A stretch of 64,000 nucleotides of DNA from Deltaproteobacteria bacterium (GCA_013151635.1 JAADHV010000109.1:1-64000), one strand, 5' to 3'; counted from the first letter of the stretch, positions 1 to 9,170 are shown. Notes: generated by a model not told the origin, from the letters alone. Made by a program: numbers and translations.

Positions 1-52
1 TCAGGCACATGTTTTACACACACACAGATTTTCATACGCTTTATTTGTCCTT

Positions 53-2518
53 TCAGCTTTTAATTCTCTTATTTTCAGGATCATAGAGCGGTTTAAGGGA
101 CACTAAGGCCGGATAAATTTTCCCGGCAATATTAATTTCCCATTTACCCTGATCAATATATTTTTCATCTATTGGTTCATCAGCCTCCATCATGAATAAG
201 CCAACCGCCCCGCCAAGGGTGTAACCATAAGAAGCTGACCGGATATATCCTGCATTTTTACCATTCCGGGTAATAATTTCGGCGTAGTATAACAGGGGTT
301 CCGGATCTTTTACCAGCACCTGGGCCAGACGTCTTTTAAGCCCGCCCTGTGCCTTTTTCTTCAGGCAGGCCTCTTTGCCGATAAATCCTGAAGGTTTATC
401 AAGCTTGATTGTAAATCCTAATCCTGCCTCATAGGGGTCATCGGTATTATCCATGTCATGGCCATAATCCCTGTATCCTTTTTCCATTCTCAAACTGGCC
501 AGTGCTTTTAATCCTGCATGGGAAAGATTAAATTCCCTGCCTGATTCAACAAGGATGTCGTAAACATGGGGGGCCTGTTCCGTGGGGATATAAAGTTCAT
601 ATCCAAGTTCACCAAGATAAGTAATCCTAACTAAAATCACCCTTGCATATCCAATGGCAATCTCTTTTACATGCCTGTAGGGGAATGCCTTGCCGGACAA
701 ATCTTCCGGGGTTATAGACTGCAGTAACTCACGTGATTTCGGCCCTTGAATGTTTAACTGGGCATAAGCAGATGTCATATCCGTGACAAAGGCATGGGCA
801 TTATCCGGGATATTTCTTTTCAGCCAGGTCAATGCATGCCGATGCATGGTGTCTGTGACAACCACCATATATTTTTCTTCTTCAAGTTTTGCCACAGTAA
901 GATCAGCTTCAAGTTTTCCATCCTGGTTCAGCCAGGGGGTGTAGGTGATCCTGTTAAGCCTGCCGTCAACATTGTTTGCAGAAATATAGTTGAGCACTTT
1001 TCCTGCGTCCCGGCCCTGTACCATGAATTTTGACATAAAAGACATATCCATGAGGATGACATTTTTACGGGCAGCCTTATGTTCCGCCTCCCAGAAAGCA
1101 AACCAGTCCTCTCTTCCCCAGGAATATTTTTTAATTTCAGGTTCCTGCCCCTTTGGAGCAAACCAGTCAGCGCCTTCCCATCCACTGACATCCTTATAAT
1201 AAGCACCCTGGGCTTTCAGCCGGTCATAAACAGCGGATTTTTTAGCTCCCCTTGCTGTTTTCACGGATTTATAAGGGTAATGGCACTTATACACCATGCC
1301 AAGGGATTCAACCGTTCTGTGTCTTCTGTATTCAGGATTGTTCTGATATGTGTGCAGACGGTCAATATTAAAGCCTGTGATGTCCTCATCGGGTTTTCCG
1401 TTCATGATCCAATGGGCCATCATGCGGCCTAACCCCGGCCCCATAATAATACCCACGGAATTTAATCCGGCCGCCACAAAATAATTTTTTAATTCAGGTG
1501 CCTCACCGATGATTGCCGAAAGATCAGCTGTAAAACTCTCCGGGCCGCAGAAAAATTTTTTAATGCCAATCTCTTTTGAGATGGGAACCCGTGACATGGC
1601 TTTTTCCAGGAAAGGGCCCATTCGATCCCAGTCCGGCTCAATTTCACCAAAAGAAAAGGTCTCCGGTACCTGTTTAATTTTCCAGGGCGCGCATTTGGGC
1701 TCAAACAAACCGATCATGAGACCGCCGACCTCTTCCCTGTAATATCCATAGCGGGACGGGTCTTCCAGCACCGGCATATTTTTAGGAATATTGTCAATTT
1801 CTTCTGTAATAAGGTAATAATGTTCGGCAGCCTGGTTCGGGATATTAACGCCTGCCACATCCCCTATCTGCCTTGCCCACATGCCTGCACAATTGACAAC
1901 AGCATCGGCCTTGATATTGCCATGAATTGTTTTTACCCCGGTTACAATTCCATTCTTTTTTGTGATTCCAGTGGATGCCACCCCTTCAATAATATTTACT
2001 CCTTTATTCCTGGCACCTTTGGCAAGGGCCATGGTGCCGTCCACAGGATTTACGCGGCCATCTTCTTTTACATAAAAGCCTGCAAGCAGGTCATCTACAT
2101 TGGCTAAGGGGAAGAGTGTCTTGATCTCTTCCGGTGAAATCTCATGCACATCAACCCCGCAATACCGGTTAAATTCAGCCACACGGCGGTATTCTTCCAA
2201 ACGGTCTTTATTACTGGCGGCTTCAATAAACCCCACGGGTGTGAACCCTGTTGACAGTCCGGTTTCAGCCTCCAGGCTCGTATAAAGATCCCGGCCGTAC
2301 AAGCGCATCCTGGTTATTGTCTCAGAGGTTGATCCAAATGTCACCATCAACCCTGCCGCATGCCAGGTCGTACCTGATGTCAATTCATCCCGTTCTAAAA
2401 GTACGACATCTTTGCAGCCCATGTGACCCAGGTGATAGGCAATGGAGCAGCCGATTATACCGCCGCCGATTATAACAACATTTGCGTGTTCCGGAAGATT
2501 TATATTTTTTTTTCCCAT
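53..2518 (-). CDS. Dimethylglycine/sarcosine dehydrogenase-like FAD-GcvT protein
   Basis: An 821-residue two-part enzyme. The N-terminal half is a DAO-type flavoprotein: a dinucleotide-binding GGGIIG motif near residue 18, an acidic strand end (LLERD, about residue 43), then TSGTTWHAAGL with His53, which matches the histidine that carries covalent FAD in dimethylglycine dehydrogenase. The C-terminal half (about 430-815) is an aminomethyltransferase (GcvT) domain that in this family binds tetrahydrofolate and captures the oxidised methyl group as methylene-THF. The usual length of the family is 800-860 residues. It starts 29 bases after the stop of the pyrrolysine-type mttB and is probably co-transcribed with it. 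The inferred role is oxidation of an N-methylated glycine or a similar tertiary or secondary amine in the cytoplasm. The exact substrate (dimethylglycine, sarcosine or another methylamine) cannot be read from the sequence. Confidence 0.85.
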   Translation of the reverse strand: MGKKNINLPEHANVVIIGGGIIGCSIAYHLGHMGCKDVVLLERDELTSGTTWHAAGLMVTFGSTSETITRMRLYGRDLYTSLEAETGLSTGFTPVGFIEAASNKDRLEEYRRVAEFNRYCGVDVHEISPEEIKTLFPLANVDDLLAGFYVKEDGRVNPVDGTMALAKGARNKGVNIIEGVASTGITKKNGIVTGVKTIHGNIKADAVVNCAGMWARQIGDVAGVNIPNQAAEHYYLITEEIDNIPKNMPVLEDPSRYGYYREEVGGLMIGLFEPKCAPWKIKQVPETFSFGEIEPDWDRMGPFLEKAMSRVPISKEIGIKKFFCGPESFTADLSAIIGEAPELKNYFVAAGLNSVGIIMGPGLGRMMAHWIMNGKPDEDITGFNIDRLHTYQNNPEYRRHRTVESLGMVYKCHYPYKSVKTARGAKKSAVYDRLKAQGAYYKDVSGWEGADWFAPKGQEPEIKKYSWGREDWFAFWEAEHKAARKNVILMDMSFMSKFMVQGRDAGKVLNYISANNVDGRLNRITYTPWLNQDGKLEADLTVAKLEEEKYMVVVTDTMHRHALTWLKRNIPDNAHAFVTDMTSAYAQLNIQGPKSRELLQSITPEDLSGKAFPYRHVKEIAIGYARVILVRITYLGELGYELYIPTEQAPHVYDILVESGREFNLSHAGLKALASLRMEKGYRDYGHDMDNTDDPYEAGLGFTIKLDKPSGFIGKEACLKKKAQGGLKRRLAQVLVKDPEPLLYYAEIITRNGKNAGYIRSASYGYTLGGAVGLFMMEADEPIDEKYIDQGKWEINIAGKIYPALVSLKPLYDPENKRIKS

Positions 2519-2547
2519 TGGTGTTCCTTTTTTAACTCATTATTCAC

Positions 2548-4020
2548 TTAAGATTTAATGCCCATTTCCTTTTCCGTTTCCACAACAATGGACCGGATTT
2601 TGGAAAGCACATCGCGGGAAAGCGGGTCAGGGGTATGGTTCTCCAGGATAAATCTTACCTTTTCCATTGCCCTTTCATAGGCAGTTGTAGCGCCTGCCTT
2701 TTCCCAGGTTCCCCGCATTTTTCGATCAATCAATTCCGGCTTTGACTGATCTCTCATGTATTTGAATGTGTGTTTGTGCATGAGAAAATCCTTGCCCGGG
2801 CCTATCTCCTTGATAGGATCGATGGCAAGCGTATCGTCATTCACAGGGATACCCTGCAAGGTATGTTTGATCATACGCGCAAACTCACAATCTAAAACCA
2901 GTTGGCCGTAATCAAAGGTGATGCCGCTTTCAAGCATCCCCGAACCATAAATCATATTGGCACCTGCCAATGCGGGAATAAGTCCGGTAAGTGTCTTTTC
3001 ATGGCCGGTCTGGGTATCTGATATTTTGCTGTCGCCCTACTGGCCTGCCACATAACTTGGCAAAGCATAGTATCGGGCAAGCCGCGCCACAGCTCCGCTT
3101 ATCACGGCACACTCGGGTGTGCCTACACTGGCTGAGGCAAGTTTTAAATCCATGGCAGTGGTAGAACTGCCGTAAATCACCGGGGCCCCTTTTCTTGTAA
3201 GCTGTGCCAGGGTGATTCCGGACAGGACTTCAGCATTGTGGTTCACAAGGGTTCCAGCAAGGGTGACAGGGGAAGTGCCGCCTGCCATGGCCATGGATAA
3301 AATATTACAGACAACATTATTTTTCGCAGCTTCCATGATAATTTCACAGCAGTCGGAAATCAATTTCAAAGGACTTACAGGACAGGTTGTAAAAGAGACA
3401 ATGGGCCTTTTTTTAAATTCTTTTATGCCGCCTGCAATGGCTTCACCCATTTGAATGATTTTCTTTAAAAACCTGCCATTGCCCGGACCGAATGCACAAT
3501 GTTTGGTGGTATTGGTCAAATATGCCTCAGCATTGTGCAGCGGTACTGTTTCCTGGTTTACATCATGGGCGCCAAGCGCTTTTTCACAAAAATCAATTTC
3601 AGGAAGGTAGTCAATTACCCTTGCAGAATCAATTAAATCCTTTTTTACCGGGGTCCTGTTCTCTCCTGTATAAGGATCGTTTACCATTACGCCTTCACTG
3701 AAATTGGTAAAATAAACCCTGGTATTTTCAAGAACAATATCATGTTTCGGGTCACGACCGAAAAGGACCACTTTTGGCGGCGCGGACCGGATGGCATCTT
3801 CCACCATATATGGAGGGATCTTTACATTTCTGGTGTTCCGGTCAACAACAGCCCCTCCGTCTTCAAAACTGTCAAGAGCGTTTTCATCTTCTATAAAAAC
3901 GCCTGTTTCATTGAGGACTTCAAGGGTTCCGTAATGAATCTCCTCCAGCTCGTCATCTGTCAGGATATTGAGACTCAACCCGGAGCCAAGCTTTCTTCCT
4001 GCATGAAAATTACGTTTCAT
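2548..4020 (-). CDS. mttB: Trimethylamine methyltransferase MttB, pyrrolysine-containing (amber codon 328)
   Basis: Two open frames (2548-2970 and 3037-4038) are in the same frame and separated only by a TAG at 3037-3039; together they make one 490-residue protein, the usual length of MttB. The residues before the amber codon (YVAGQ) and after it (GDSKISDTQTGHEK) are conserved MttB sequence, and the region between the TAG and the next apparent start is also typical of the family (GLIPALAGANMIYG). In methanogen MttB this amber codon encodes pyrrolysine, which activates trimethylamine for methyl transfer to a corrinoid protein. I chose the ATG at 4020 because GAGGTG lies 8 bases before it; a TTG at 4038 would start inside that ribosome-binding region. 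The dehydrogenase-like gene follows 29 bases downstream. No MttC corrinoid protein or pyl gene is in the window. Confidence 0.93.
3037..3039 (-). other. In-frame amber (TAG) codon, predicted pyrrolysine site
   Basis: The triplet is CTA on the plus strand, TAG on the coding strand, at codon 328 of mttB. The frame stays open on both sides for the full family length, and protein similarity to MttB continues directly across it. This is the pattern expected for pyrrolysine insertion rather than for a disrupted gene, since a frameshift or decay would not leave a single in-frame amber at this conserved position. Confidence 0.9.
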
Positions 4021-4295
4021 CAGATTTTCACCTCGCAACTATTGGGTTAAAATTTCCAGCCTCCTTTATATAAGCCTTAAAAAGAGGTTTGTTTATTGAT
4101 TTTACTTAAAACTTAAAAAAAATGCGTTGCTACCAATTGAGCAACATTTCTGCTTGACATTTCTACAAAACCTTTATAGGTTTGTCAATAAAAATTGTTC
4201 AACAATCTATGATTGACAAAAAAATACCAAAGAAACCCGGCGGTATTTCCCACCGGGATAATAATAATCAATAGAAGATGAACAGGAGGCCCACC
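4021..4295. promoter_or_regulatory. Divergent control region between mttB and the ABC transporter
   Basis: An AT-rich 275-base region with ribosome-binding sites at both ends (GAGGTG for mttB, AGGAGG at about 4284-4290 for the transporter). It contains several inverted repeats: GTTGC/GCAAC around 4126-4145, AAACCT-TTAT-AGGTTT at 4168-4183, and TTGTTcAACAA at about 4195-4205. A TTGACA box lies at 4154-4159, but I could not place a convincing partner -10 box. A further CCCGG/CCGGG pair surrounds 4236-4257. The palindromes could be operators, for example for the GntR regulator encoded at 6862, but that link is inference. Confidence 0.5.
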
Positions 4296-5147
4296 ATGAA
4301 AAAAATGCTTTTAATCTTTAGTCTTGCTTTAGCAACTTTCCTTATGTTTGCCGGAAGCGGAATTGCAGGGAATTCAGCCCTTGATGAAATTTATGCGGCA
4401 AAAACCATTGTTGTTTCAACTGATGCCAATTATGCACCGCAGAGTTATCTGAACGATAAAGGAGAACTGGAAGGATTTGATATAAGTGTTGCAAAAGAAG
4501 TAGCCAGGCGCCTTGGTGTAAAGGTAAAATTCATCACGCCGGACTGGGATCTTATTACAGCAGGAAAATGGGGAAAAAGATGGGATGTTTCAATTGGCTC
4601 CATGACCCCTACCAAAGAAAGAAAAAATGCCCTTTTATTCACATTGCCCTATTATAGTTCACCTGCCCAGTTTGCCATACATAAAGACAACAAAACCATA
4701 AAGACCCTTGCCGATCTTGCAGGCAAACGAATCGGGGTTGCAAGTGAAACCACCAATGAAAGATACCTTCAAAAAGACCTTTCCATTGAAGGTGTTAAAA
4801 TTGTTTACCAGAACTGGAAACCGGGCGAGATAAAAACTTATCCCACTGATGCCAACCACATAGAAGATCTGTCCCTGGGCGACGGGCTGAGGCTGGATGC
4901 TATTTTTTCATCCAGACAGACCATTGCAGAAGCAATCAATTCAGGATGCGGCAATGGCTGCCCCTTAAAAATGCTGGGGGAACCTCCTTATTATGAGCCG
5001 CTTTGCTTTGCCCTTGATAAAAGCCGTGCCAAAAGCCAGACTCTTGTTGACAAACTAAATAAAATCATCAGATCCATGTATGACGACGGTACACTGGTCA
5101 AGCTGTCAAATAAATTCTATCATACGAATTTGATCCCCAAGTTATAA
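4296..5147 (+). CDS. ABC transporter substrate-binding protein, family 3 (polar amino-acid type)
   Basis: A 283-residue periplasmic binding protein. Residues 1-24 form a signal peptide (MKKM followed by a hydrophobic stretch ending in GSGIAG). The mature part has the family-3 hallmarks: STDANYAPQSYL near the start, GELEGFDISVAKEVARRLG, and TPTKERKNALLFTLPYY. ATG 4296 is preferred over 4278 because AGGAGG lies just upstream of 4296 and inside the longer version. It is the first gene of an operon with a permease and an ATPase. Known family members bind amino acids, opines and related amines. The MttB-family gene at the end of this cluster suggests a quaternary or tertiary amine or a methylated amino acid, but that is inference. 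Confidence 0.88.
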   Translation: MKKMLLIFSLALATFLMFAGSGIAGNSALDEIYAAKTIVVSTDANYAPQSYLNDKGELEGFDISVAKEVARRLGVKVKFITPDWDLITAGKWGKRWDVSIGSMTPTKERKNALLFTLPYYSSPAQFAIHKDNKTIKTLADLAGKRIGVASETTNERYLQKDLSIEGVKIVYQNWKPGEIKTYPTDANHIEDLSLGDGLRLDAIFSSRQTIAEAINSGCGNGCPLKMLGEPPYYEPLCFALDKSRAKSQTLVDKLNKIIRSMYDDGTLVKLSNKFYHTNLIPKL

Positions 5148-5162
5148 TATAAGGAAGAATAA

Positions 5163-6026
5163 ATGGAAGCCGAAACATTGCAACAGGGCAAGGCTGGCAT
5201 ACCCGGGGAAGCAAAAAAAGTTTTAAAACAGATTGAGGCCCGCAAAGCCAGGTACCGGCGAAAGCTGATCGTGTCCTTTAGTATGTTAATTCTTTTTATG
5301 ACAGCTACCCTGGTTGTTCTGGGACTTGATTTCAAATTCATGTTAAAATGGCTTCCCTTTATTCTTGAAGGCGGGGGATATACCTTGCTGGTTGCTTCTC
5401 TGGCCATTACCCTTGCCTGTTTTCTTGCAGTTATAGGTGCGCTTGGCAGGCTTTCTAAAAACCCTGTTTTAAACAGCATTGCCACGGCCTATGTTTCCCT
5501 GATACGGGGTACCCCGCTCCTGGTACAGGTTTACATGTGGTACCTTGCCCTTCCCCAGATCGGCAAATCCCTGGAGGAACTTGGAATTACAGGGGTTCAG
5601 CGTTTACTCACCCTTCCTGCGGTTCCGGCCGGGATACTGGCCCTTGGAGTCTGTTACGGTGCATATATGACAGAAACCGTCCGTGCCGGTATCCAGTCCA
5701 TAAAAATCGGGCAGACAGAAGCTGCAAAAGCCCTTGGCATGACAAATACCCAGACCATGAAAAGAGTTATTTTCCCCCAGGCATTAATGGTTATTATCCC
5801 ACCGGTTTCCAATGATTTCATTGCCATGATCAAAGATTCCTCCCTGGTTTCCTTAATGGGCGTATGGGAACTGAGTTACAGGGCCATAAAAATCGGGCGG
5901 CGGTATTTCCAGTCCCTGGAGATGCTGATCCTGGTGGCATTGATTTACTGGGTCATGTGCGCGCTTTTGCAGCTTGTCCAGGAGAAAATTGAAACCTATA
6001 TGGCAAGGGGCGACAGGAGAACATAA
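5163..6026 (+). CDS. ABC transporter permease, HisM/GlnP family
   Basis: A 287-residue inner-membrane permease with an unusually long charged N-terminus (about 38 residues) before the first membrane segment. Several hydrophobic helices follow, and the ATPase-contacting EAA loop is clear around residue 180 (EAAKALGMT...VIFPQA). The conserved family sequence IRGTPLLVQ is present near residue 115. It starts 16 bases after the binding-protein gene, with GGAAGA as ribosome-binding site. One permease gene suggests a homodimeric channel. It forms the uptake system with its two neighbours. Confidence 0.9.
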   Translation: MEAETLQQGKAGIPGEAKKVLKQIEARKARYRRKLIVSFSMLILFMTATLVVLGLDFKFMLKWLPFILEGGGYTLLVASLAITLACFLAVIGALGRLSKNPVLNSIATAYVSLIRGTPLLVQVYMWYLALPQIGKSLEELGITGVQRLLTLPAVPAGILALGVCYGAYMTETVRAGIQSIKIGQTEAAKALGMTNTQTMKRVIFPQALMVIIPPVSNDFIAMIKDSSLVSLMGVWELSYRAIKIGRRYFQSLEMLILVALIYWVMCALLQLVQEKIETYMARGDRRT

Positions 6027-6029
6027 ATA

Positions 6030-6791
6030 ATGGAAAAATCAAGAGCCATGATAAAAATCACCAATATCCACAAAGTATTTAACACTACACATCATGTCCT
6101 CTGCGGTATTGATCTTGAGGTCAATAAAGGTGAGACCGTCGTCATTATAGGAGCTTCCGGGTCAGGGAAAAGCACACTGCTGCGCTGTATCAATTTTCTT
6201 GAAGAACCGACAGCCGGAACCGTTGAAGTGGATGGAACCAGGATTGTTGCAGGCGGGGCTGAAAAAGAAAGAGAAAATAAAATTATCGAAATCCGTAAAA
6301 AAACAGGCATGTGCTTTCAGGCGTTTAATCTTTTCCCCCATATGACAGCATTGGAGAATATAATTGAGGGCCCTGTAACCGTGCTGGGACAGGAAAAAAA
6401 GAAAGCCATCCTTTATGCTGATGAGCTTTTGGAATGGGTCGGGCTGACTGAAAAAAGAAATGAGTACCCTTCCCGCCTTTCCGGCGGGCAGCAGCAACGG
6501 GTTGCCATTGCAAGAAGCCTTGCCATGAAACCCAAGATCATGCTGTTTGACGAACCCACATCAGCACTGGACCCGGAACTTGTGGGCGAGGTGGTGGAGG
6601 TAATGGAAAGGCTTGCCAGAGACGGCATGACCATTATTGCCGTGACCCATGAGATGCATTTTGCCCGTGATGTGGCAGACCGTGTCATGATCATGGATGA
6701 GGGAAACTGGATTGAAACAGGCTCCCCGGATGAAATTTTCAACCATCCCAAAAAGCTGCAAACCCAGAAATTTCTGGCCCATATCCTTTAA
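6030..6791 (+). CDS. ABC transporter ATP-binding protein, GlnQ/HisP family
   Basis: A 253-residue ATPase with all motifs: Walker A GASGSGKST near residue 41, the Q-loop, signature LSGGQQQR near 152, Walker B IMLFDEPTSALD and the switch histidine in VTHEM. It begins 4 bases after the permease stop. A second ATG at 6048 is possible, but the GGAG before 6030 favours the longer form. It energises the amino-acid type importer encoded by the two preceding genes. Confidence 0.93.
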   Translation: MEKSRAMIKITNIHKVFNTTHHVLCGIDLEVNKGETVVIIGASGSGKSTLLRCINFLEEPTAGTVEVDGTRIVAGGAEKERENKIIEIRKKTGMCFQAFNLFPHMTALENIIEGPVTVLGQEKKKAILYADELLEWVGLTEKRNEYPSRLSGGQQQRVAIARSLAMKPKIMLFDEPTSALDPELVGEVVEVMERLARDGMTIIAVTHEMHFARDVADRVMIMDEGNWIETGSPDEIFNHPKKLQTQKFLAHIL

Positions 6792-6861
6792 CAGGCCAAT
6801 AGATAATGGTATAACAAGCCAGCATTGGTATTGGTTCAAGCTTTTTTTAAAGGAAAAATAA

Positions 6862-7530
6862 ATGGTTATTAGTTTAGAAGACCAGGCCTACAATAAAATT
6901 AAAGTCGCCATAAGCAAAGGGTATGTTAAAAAAGGAAGCAAGCTTAAAGAAATCCCTTTATCCAAGACCCTTGGCATGAGCAGGGCAACAGTAAAAGGGG
7001 CTGTCAAACGCCTGGTATTTGAAGGCCTGGCTGAATATTCACCCAATAAGGGCGCATCCGTGGTTGATCCCAGCCTGGAAGAGATCAAGGAGTCTTTCCT
7101 TGTACGAGCCCAGCTTGAAAAAATGGCTGCATCCCTTTCTGCGGAAAAACTTGGCCCTGATGATTTTGACTGCCTCCATAAGCTGATCCGGAAGGAAAAA
7201 GATATTTTCAAAGCAAGGAAACTTGACCAATACTATGAAATCAACAATGCCATACACCTGAAAATTGCTGAAAAATCAGGGAACAGGGTATTGGTCCATT
7301 ATATAAAGGAACTTTTGCAGAAAACAACCATCTACCTGATCTTGTTTGATCCTTTTTACCAGTTGCTCGATACCAATAATACCTCTCCTCTGGAACATCT
7401 GAAAATCGTTCAATGGCTGGAGAAAAAAAATGGAGACAAGGCAGGCCTTGCCATAGAGCATCATTTAAAGAGCACCATGAGCGGTATTGATGTAGAAAGA
7501 CTTTTTCCGGATGATTACCTGGCCGTTTAA
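6862..7530 (+). CDS. GntR-family regulator, FadR (FCD) subfamily
   Basis: A 222-residue protein with an N-terminal winged helix-turn-helix (about 1-70, with SKTLGMSRATVKGAVKRLVFEGL) and an all-helical C-terminal ligand-binding domain (about 80-210). In the FCD class the C-terminal domain normally carries metal-binding histidines; His residues are seen at HLKIAE and in the EHHLKS segment. It sits between the ABC transporter and the second MttB-family gene, so it is the natural candidate to control uptake and use of their substrate. A possible extended -10 (TGGTATAAC, 6807-6815) lies in the 70-base gap before it. Confidence 0.85.
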   Translation: MVISLEDQAYNKIKVAISKGYVKKGSKLKEIPLSKTLGMSRATVKGAVKRLVFEGLAEYSPNKGASVVDPSLEEIKESFLVRAQLEKMAASLSAEKLGPDDFDCLHKLIRKEKDIFKARKLDQYYEINNAIHLKIAEKSGNRVLVHYIKELLQKTTIYLILFDPFYQLLDTNNTSPLEHLKIVQWLEKKNGDKAGLAIEHHLKSTMSGIDVERLFPDDYLAV

Positions 7531-7565
7531 AATAAAAAAAATTCACTCTTTGCTGGAAAGGAGAA

Positions 7566-9002
7566 ATGAAATCCATGCCTGGACTGAAACCTGAAATAAG
7601 TGTCATGACCCTGGAACAGGTACAAAAGGTTCATGACAATGCCCTTTTTATCCTTGAAAATACCGGAATTACAGTTGATGACCGGGATGCCCGCCATCTG
7701 TTTGAAAAAGCCGTGGGAAAACAGAACAAGGGCCATTGCATCATGATTCCAAAAGACCTTGTAAACTGGGCAACAGATGCGGCCCCGGAAAAAATAAATA
7801 TTTATGACCGCCTTGGCAACCCCTGTTTTACTCTTTCCGGGGATGGAAACAGGGATGCTGTTTTCGGGATCGGGGTCACCAATCTTTATTATCAGGACCC
7901 GTTTGAAAATGAAATCCAGCCTTTTTCCAGGCTTCACATGGAAAAAGCAACAAGGCTCGGGCATAACCTTGATGCCTTTGATTTTGTTTCAACCCCGGGG
8001 GTGCTCCAGGATCTTTCGCCTGACACAGCAGACCTTTTTGGTGTCCTTGAAATGATGGCCAACACCACAAAGCCACTGGTGATACTTATTTCCGGCCGGA
8101 AGTCCTTTAATCCTGCGCTGGATCTTTTTGAACACCTGCATGGTGACATCGCTTCCCGACCTTTTATCATGCCATATGTAAATCCAATTACCCCCCTGGT
8201 TTTAAATTCTGAAACAACAAGAAAAATGGATGTGACAATCAAAAGAGGACTGCCCCTTATTTTTTCAAATTACGGCATGTCCGGTGCCACCTGTCCCATC
8301 ACGCCTGCCGGGACGCTTGCCCTGCTCACGGCAGAGCTTCTGGCAGGACTTGTTTACAGCCAGCTTGTCAAAGAAGGCTCACCTATTATATTGGGAAGCC
8401 TTCCTGCTGCTTTTGACATGAAAAATGCCGGGAGCTTTTACTCTCCTCATACATTGCTTTTAAATCTTGCCTGTGCCCGGATGATGAACTTTTACAAAAT
8501 CCCCCACTGCGGGACTTCAGGCAGCGGTAACGGATGGGGCGCAGATCTTCTTGCCGGCACAACTCTTTGCATCAACCATTTTACAAGCTGTCTTGGCAAT
8601 GCCGGTATGGTCCCTTTTGTGGGCGGGAATTTTGATTCCCTTGTTTTTTCCCCGGAGCTTGTGGTCTATGCTGATGACGTGATCCGCCAGTCAAGAAAAT
8701 TTGCTTCCGGGTTTTCTCTGGATGATGAAGCCGTGGGATTTTCAGATATATCAGATATAGGGCCTGGCGGAAATTTTCTTTTATCAAATCTTACCGGAAA
8801 ATATTTCAGGGACTCCACGTTTTCAAGCAGTATCTGGCCGTTTTTAACCCTTGATAAATGGAAGGCAAAAGGCAAACCCACGGCCAAAAAAATTTTAAGG
8901 GAAAAAACCATTGAACTCCTGGATAATCAAAAAACGCCAAAAGACCATAATGAAATCCTGTCAAAAGGGGAAGCTTTGATTAAAACCAGGGCCTGCACCT
9001 GA
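7566..9002 (+). CDS. MttB-family methyltransferase without pyrrolysine
   Basis: A 478-residue member of the trimethylamine methyltransferase family (Pfam MTTB). It has an uninterrupted frame: at the region matching the amber codon of mttB it reads GTSGSGNGWGADLLAG. Characterised members of this non-pyrrolysine branch demethylate quaternary amines such as glycine betaine, proline betaine or carnitine and pass the methyl group to a corrinoid protein; which substrate applies here is unknown. A good AAGGAG ribosome-binding site precedes ATG 7566. It is linked to a GntR regulator and an ABC importer on the same strand, a plausible uptake-plus-demethylation unit. Its last few codons overlap a relic similar to an antiporter C-terminus, so the natural C-terminus may have been altered. 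Resemblance to the pyrrolysine protein is moderate only. Confidence 0.85.
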   Translation: MKSMPGLKPEISVMTLEQVQKVHDNALFILENTGITVDDRDARHLFEKAVGKQNKGHCIMIPKDLVNWATDAAPEKINIYDRLGNPCFTLSGDGNRDAVFGIGVTNLYYQDPFENEIQPFSRLHMEKATRLGHNLDAFDFVSTPGVLQDLSPDTADLFGVLEMMANTTKPLVILISGRKSFNPALDLFEHLHGDIASRPFIMPYVNPITPLVLNSETTRKMDVTIKRGLPLIFSNYGMSGATCPITPAGTLALLTAELLAGLVYSQLVKEGSPIILGSLPAAFDMKNAGSFYSPHTLLLNLACARMMNFYKIPHCGTSGSGNGWGADLLAGTTLCINHFTSCLGNAGMVPFVGGNFDSLVFSPELVVYADDVIRQSRKFASGFSLDDEAVGFSDISDIGPGGNFLLSNLTGKYFRDSTFSSSIWPFLTLDKWKAKGKPTAKKILREKTIELLDNQKTPKDHNEILSKGEALIKTRACT

Positions 9003-9052
9003 AGTTTTACTCTCATGCCAGAAACAAAGGCTTATCCCGGGAACAGCCCCGC
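8989..9052 (-). pseudogene. Relic of an antiporter-type C-terminal domain
   Basis: Over 64 bases without gaps this stretch matches 18548-18611, inside the end of the antiporter gene, at about 53 positions. On the minus strand it encodes GAVPGISLCFWHESKTSGAG, against GVVPGISLRFWHESKTPDAG in the antiporter. There is no start and the frame is not part of a longer gene, so it is a fragment. It overlaps the last codons of the MttB-family gene and lies next to the kinase gene, suggesting an old rearrangement junction. Confidence 0.6.
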
Positions 9053-9170
9053 CTGCCCTGCCATTTTTTATTAAGCATTTTTGGAACATTTTTCCTGCAT
9101 ATTGAATTTAAAGTATTACTATCTAATCAAAAAATTTGACACAATCTTTAAAGTTGGATATAGCCATTTT

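Noticed and set aside
2548-4038. Two separate genes or a frameshifted pseudogene for MttB
   Set aside because: Both parts share one frame and only a TAG separates them, at the known pyrrolysine site, with family sequence continuing across it.
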